Shown here: positions 61,970-64,000 of the stretch, one piece after another | Position numbering within the stretch: position 1 is the stretch's first letter | How the letters are laid out: every line of letters starts with the position of its first letter | Assembly (NCBI GenBank): GCA_038143535.1 | Contig: JAYQMD010000001.1 | Coordinates: 1-64,000 of the forward strand | Source: UBA7446 sp038143535 | Lineage (GTDB): Bacteria; Bacteroidota; Bacteroidia; Flavobacteriales; Flavobacteriaceae | Reading direction: 5' to 3' | Length of the DNA stretch: 64,000 bases | Position numbers and translations under genes: made by a program | The notes under the pieces: generated by a model | What the model was told of the DNA's origin: nothing | Database searches by the model: none | Seen by the model: only the letters and a program-made list of their open reading frames with translations

Positions 61970-64000
61970 AACCCTAGGTCGCTAAGGTCTTCGTCTTTAA
62001 AGAAGGATTTTTGTTGTCGCGCCAACGACAGCGAGTCACAGTCAAGCGGGATGGAGACAAACGATGGCGCTTCAAACGGCTCTTGCGATACGGTTAGTGT
62101 AGAGTCTGCATAACAAGCTTTCATATAACTTGCCCAAATAGGCAGGGCCATCGTTGCGCCCTGACCATAGGCAATGGTCTCAAAGTGGGTTGCGCGATCT
62201 TCACCCCCTACCCAAACACCAGTAGCCAAATTTGGTACCATGCCAATAAACCAACCATCACTTTGATTTTGTGTGGTTCCTGTTTTTCCAGCGATGGGGT
62301 TTTCGAACGCATAGGGATAGCCTGTGACAATATCCCTAAAAATGGGATTTGTTTTGTCTGCACCCACATGGCGTAGTCGAATACCTGAACCAGCTTCCGT
62401 TACTCCTTCAAGTAGCTTTAAGGTTACATAGGCAGATTCCTCGCTCAACACATCTTTTGTTTCAGGGGTTGCTTGATAAATTACGGTGCCGTTTTTATCT
62501 TCAATACGCGTGACCAAAACGGGCTTAACATAAATTCCTTTGTTTGCAAAACTGGAATAGGCCCCAACCATTTCATAAACGCTCAAATCTGCCGAGCCAA
62601 GGGCAATGGCAGGTACACTCGGAATATAAGAGGTTACACCCAAGTTTCGGGCAAGGTTTGCAACAGGTCTTGGCCCCACTTTGTCAATTAGGCGCGCACT
62701 TATGGTATTAACCGAATTTGCAAGTGCATTTTTAAGCGTTCGTTTTCCGATATACCTGTCACCAGAATTTTTAGGACACCACGCATCGTGAGCACCAAAT
62801 TTGGCGGGTTCAACACAGTAATATCCGTCTGGCAGCGAATCACAAGGAGAAAGTTTTAATTGATCAATGGCAGTAGCATATACAAAGGGTTTAAAGGTTG
62901 AGCCAATTTGTCTTTTCCCCTGCATCACGTGATCGAACTGAAAATGGCCATAATTTATGCCACCGACCCACGCCTTGACGTGACCCGACTGTGGCTCCAT
63001 TGACATCATACCCGCGCGCAAGAAATGCTTGTAGTATCTAATGGAATCGCTTGGTGTCATCACCGTGTCAATATCTCCGTTCCAGCTAAAGACTTCCATT
63101 TCGGTAGGTTCGTCAAAACTTGCCAAAATACGTGCTTCGTCTATTCCTCGGGCTTTCATTTTTCGCCAGCGTTCGGAACGTTGCATGGCTTGTTCCATGA
63201 TGCGTTCAATCTCGTCGTCCTTAATTTCCAAAAACGGTGCTGTTGGATTAAATTCCTCACTATTTTGTCTAAAAAACTCTTTCTGTAATGTTGACATATG
63301 CGCACCTATTGCTTGTTCTGCGTAGGTCTGAAGCCTAGAATCTATGGTAGTATATATGCTCAACCCATCTAAATAGAGGTTGTATGAATTGCCGTCTTTT
63401 TTAGGGTTGTTAGCTATCCAGGACCGCATGAACTTTTGCAGGTAGGCCCTAAAATAAGTTGCGATACCTTCTCTGTGTGATTGCGGATTAAAATCGATTT
63501 CAATCGGCAGCGCCGCCAAAGAGTCTTTTTCTTTTTGGTCAATCAAGTTGTTGCGTAACATTTGCTGATAGACAATATTTCGTCTTTCTCGAACAAGCTC
63601 GGGTCTCCTTAAGGGGTTGTACAACGACGAGTTTTTAAGCATTCCGACCAGCATGGCGGATTCGCTTAATGACATTTCCTTTGGCATTTTTGAGAAGTAT
63701 ATAGAGCTTGCAGAGCGAATACCGTCGGCATTATAATTAAAATCATAAATGTTTAGGTACATGGTAATAATCTCGCTCTTGGTGTACCTGCGCTCCAATC
63801 GAATGGCAATGACCCACTCCTTGATTTTTTGAATAACCGCCTCTAATTTATTACTTGAACGCACGCCCGTAAAAAGTTGACGCGCCAGCTGTTGGGTAAT
63901 GGTACTTCCGCCGCCCTTCCTCCCAAGATAAAACAACGCTCTAGCGGTACCTTTAAAATCAATACCCGAATGGCTGTAAAAGCGCTCGTCTTCGGTAGCG
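61966..64000 (-). CDS. Penicillin-binding protein 1A-type transglycosylase/transpeptidase, 5' end outside window
   Basis: The gene is truncated by the window edge; the frame remains open to 64000, and hand translation there reads ATEDERFYSHSGIDFKGTAR, the transglycosylase motif 1. It goes on to RKGGGSTITQQLARQLFTG (motif 2) and the transpeptidase motifs STFKPFVYATAID (SxxK), NSVNTISA (SxN) and GKTGTTQNQSDGWF (KTG). It polymerises and cross-links peptidoglycan at the inner membrane. About 678 residues are visible; the membrane anchor and start lie beyond the window. Confidence 0.94.
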   Translation of the reverse strand, partial: ATEDERFYSHSGIDFKGTARALFYLGRKGGGSTITQQLARQLFTGVRSSNKLEAVIQKIKEWVIAIRLERRYTKSEIITMYLNIYDFNYNADGIRSASSIYFSKMPKEMSLSESAMLVGMLKNSSLYNPLRRPELVRERRNIVYQQMLRNNLIDQKEKDSLAALPIEIDFNPQSHREGIATYFRAYLQKFMRSWIANNPKKDGNSYNLYLDGLSIYTTIDSRLQTYAEQAIGAHMSTLQKEFFRQNSEEFNPTAPFLEIKDDEIERIMEQAMQRSERWRKMKARGIDEARILASFDEPTEMEVFSWNGDIDTVMTPSDSIRYYKHFLRAGMMSMEPQSGHVKAWVGGINYGHFQFDHVMQGKRQIGSTFKPFVYATAIDQLKLSPCDSLPDGYYCVEPAKFGAHDAWCPKNSGDRYIGKRTLKNALANSVNTISARLIDKVGPRPVANLARNLGVTSYIPSVPAIALGSADLSVYEMVGAYSSFANKGIYVKPVLVTRIEDKNGTVIYQATPETKDVLSEESAYVTLKLLEGVTEAGSGIRLRHVGADKTNPIFRDIVTGYPYAFENPIAGKTGTTQNQSDGWFIGMVPNLATGVWVGGEDRATHFETIAYGQGATMALPIWASYMKACYADSTLTVSQEPFEAPSFVSIPLDCDSLSLARQQKSFFKDEDLSDLGF

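Noticed and set aside
62926..62931. CACGTG inside the PBP1A gene
   Set aside because: Flanks CAT/ATC do not match parS; a chance palindrome in coding sequence.

Overview
The window reads as a chromosome segment of a marine-type Flavobacteriales (Bacteroidota) bacterium. The support is: type IX secretion proteins (a PorP/SprF protein and a 2002-residue protein with a gliding-type C-terminal sorting domain), Bacteroidota-specific families (DUF4837, IPExxxVDY, DUF2490, DUF6370, FISUMP domains), repeated TAnnTTTG -7 promoter elements in place of sigma70 boxes, and almost no Shine-Dalgarno sequences. It is densely coded and mostly housekeeping, with one degraded accessory patch at about 48.6-53.0 kb.

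Layout. 0-4.6 kb: partial GH3 gene, M23 peptidase, tatA, DUF4837 lipoprotein, pgk. 4.7-11.6 kb: holB, a methyltransferase, mnmG, ybeY, gltX and an SPFH protein. Two parS-type centromere sites flank mnmG. 11.7-18.3 kb: DUF2490, glnS, folB, tRNA-Cys, LysE exporter, head-GIN protein, rnr. 18.35-18.76 kb: a very AT-rich 411-bp spacer. 18.8-31.1 kb: rpiB, GNAT, a minus-strand run USP-SulP-MBL-M1 peptidase-rnpA, lepA, a MauE-thioredoxin fusion, dusB, a LolE-like permease, rbfA. 31.1-41.2 kb: dinB, pyk, IPExxxVDY, rnc, fabF, acpP, then purN-rnhA-pfkB-purF, a possible small RNA, and sod. 41.3-48.5 kb: an AddAB-like helicase/nuclease pair separated by an OmpA-TSP3 protein. 48.6-53.0 kb: half of a tRNA gene joined to a decayed FISUMP/DUF5011 surface-protein gene, then small lipoprotein, methyltransferase and DUF6370 genes in AT-rich DNA. 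53.0-64.0 kb: methyltransferase, giant lectin-containing T9SS protein, PorP/SprF, S1/P1 nuclease, CYTH protein and a partial PBP1A.

Working units: acpP-fabF-rnc-IPExxxVDY-pyk form one co-directional block divergent from purN-rnhA-pfkB-purF. ybeY-mnmG-methyltransferase form a tightly packed unit. The giant lectin protein and PorP/SprF diverge from a 39-bp spacer.

Several core genes (gltX twice, addA, ybeY) carry single-base frameshifts. Three of the four are one G short of the expected G run, so base-calling or assembly error must be excluded before calling them broken. The most notable signals are the parS pair around mnmG, the chimeric tRNA junction at about 48,648, -7 boxes so close to start codons that leaderless transcripts are implied, and a promoter-plus-terminator small-RNA candidate near 40.46 kb.
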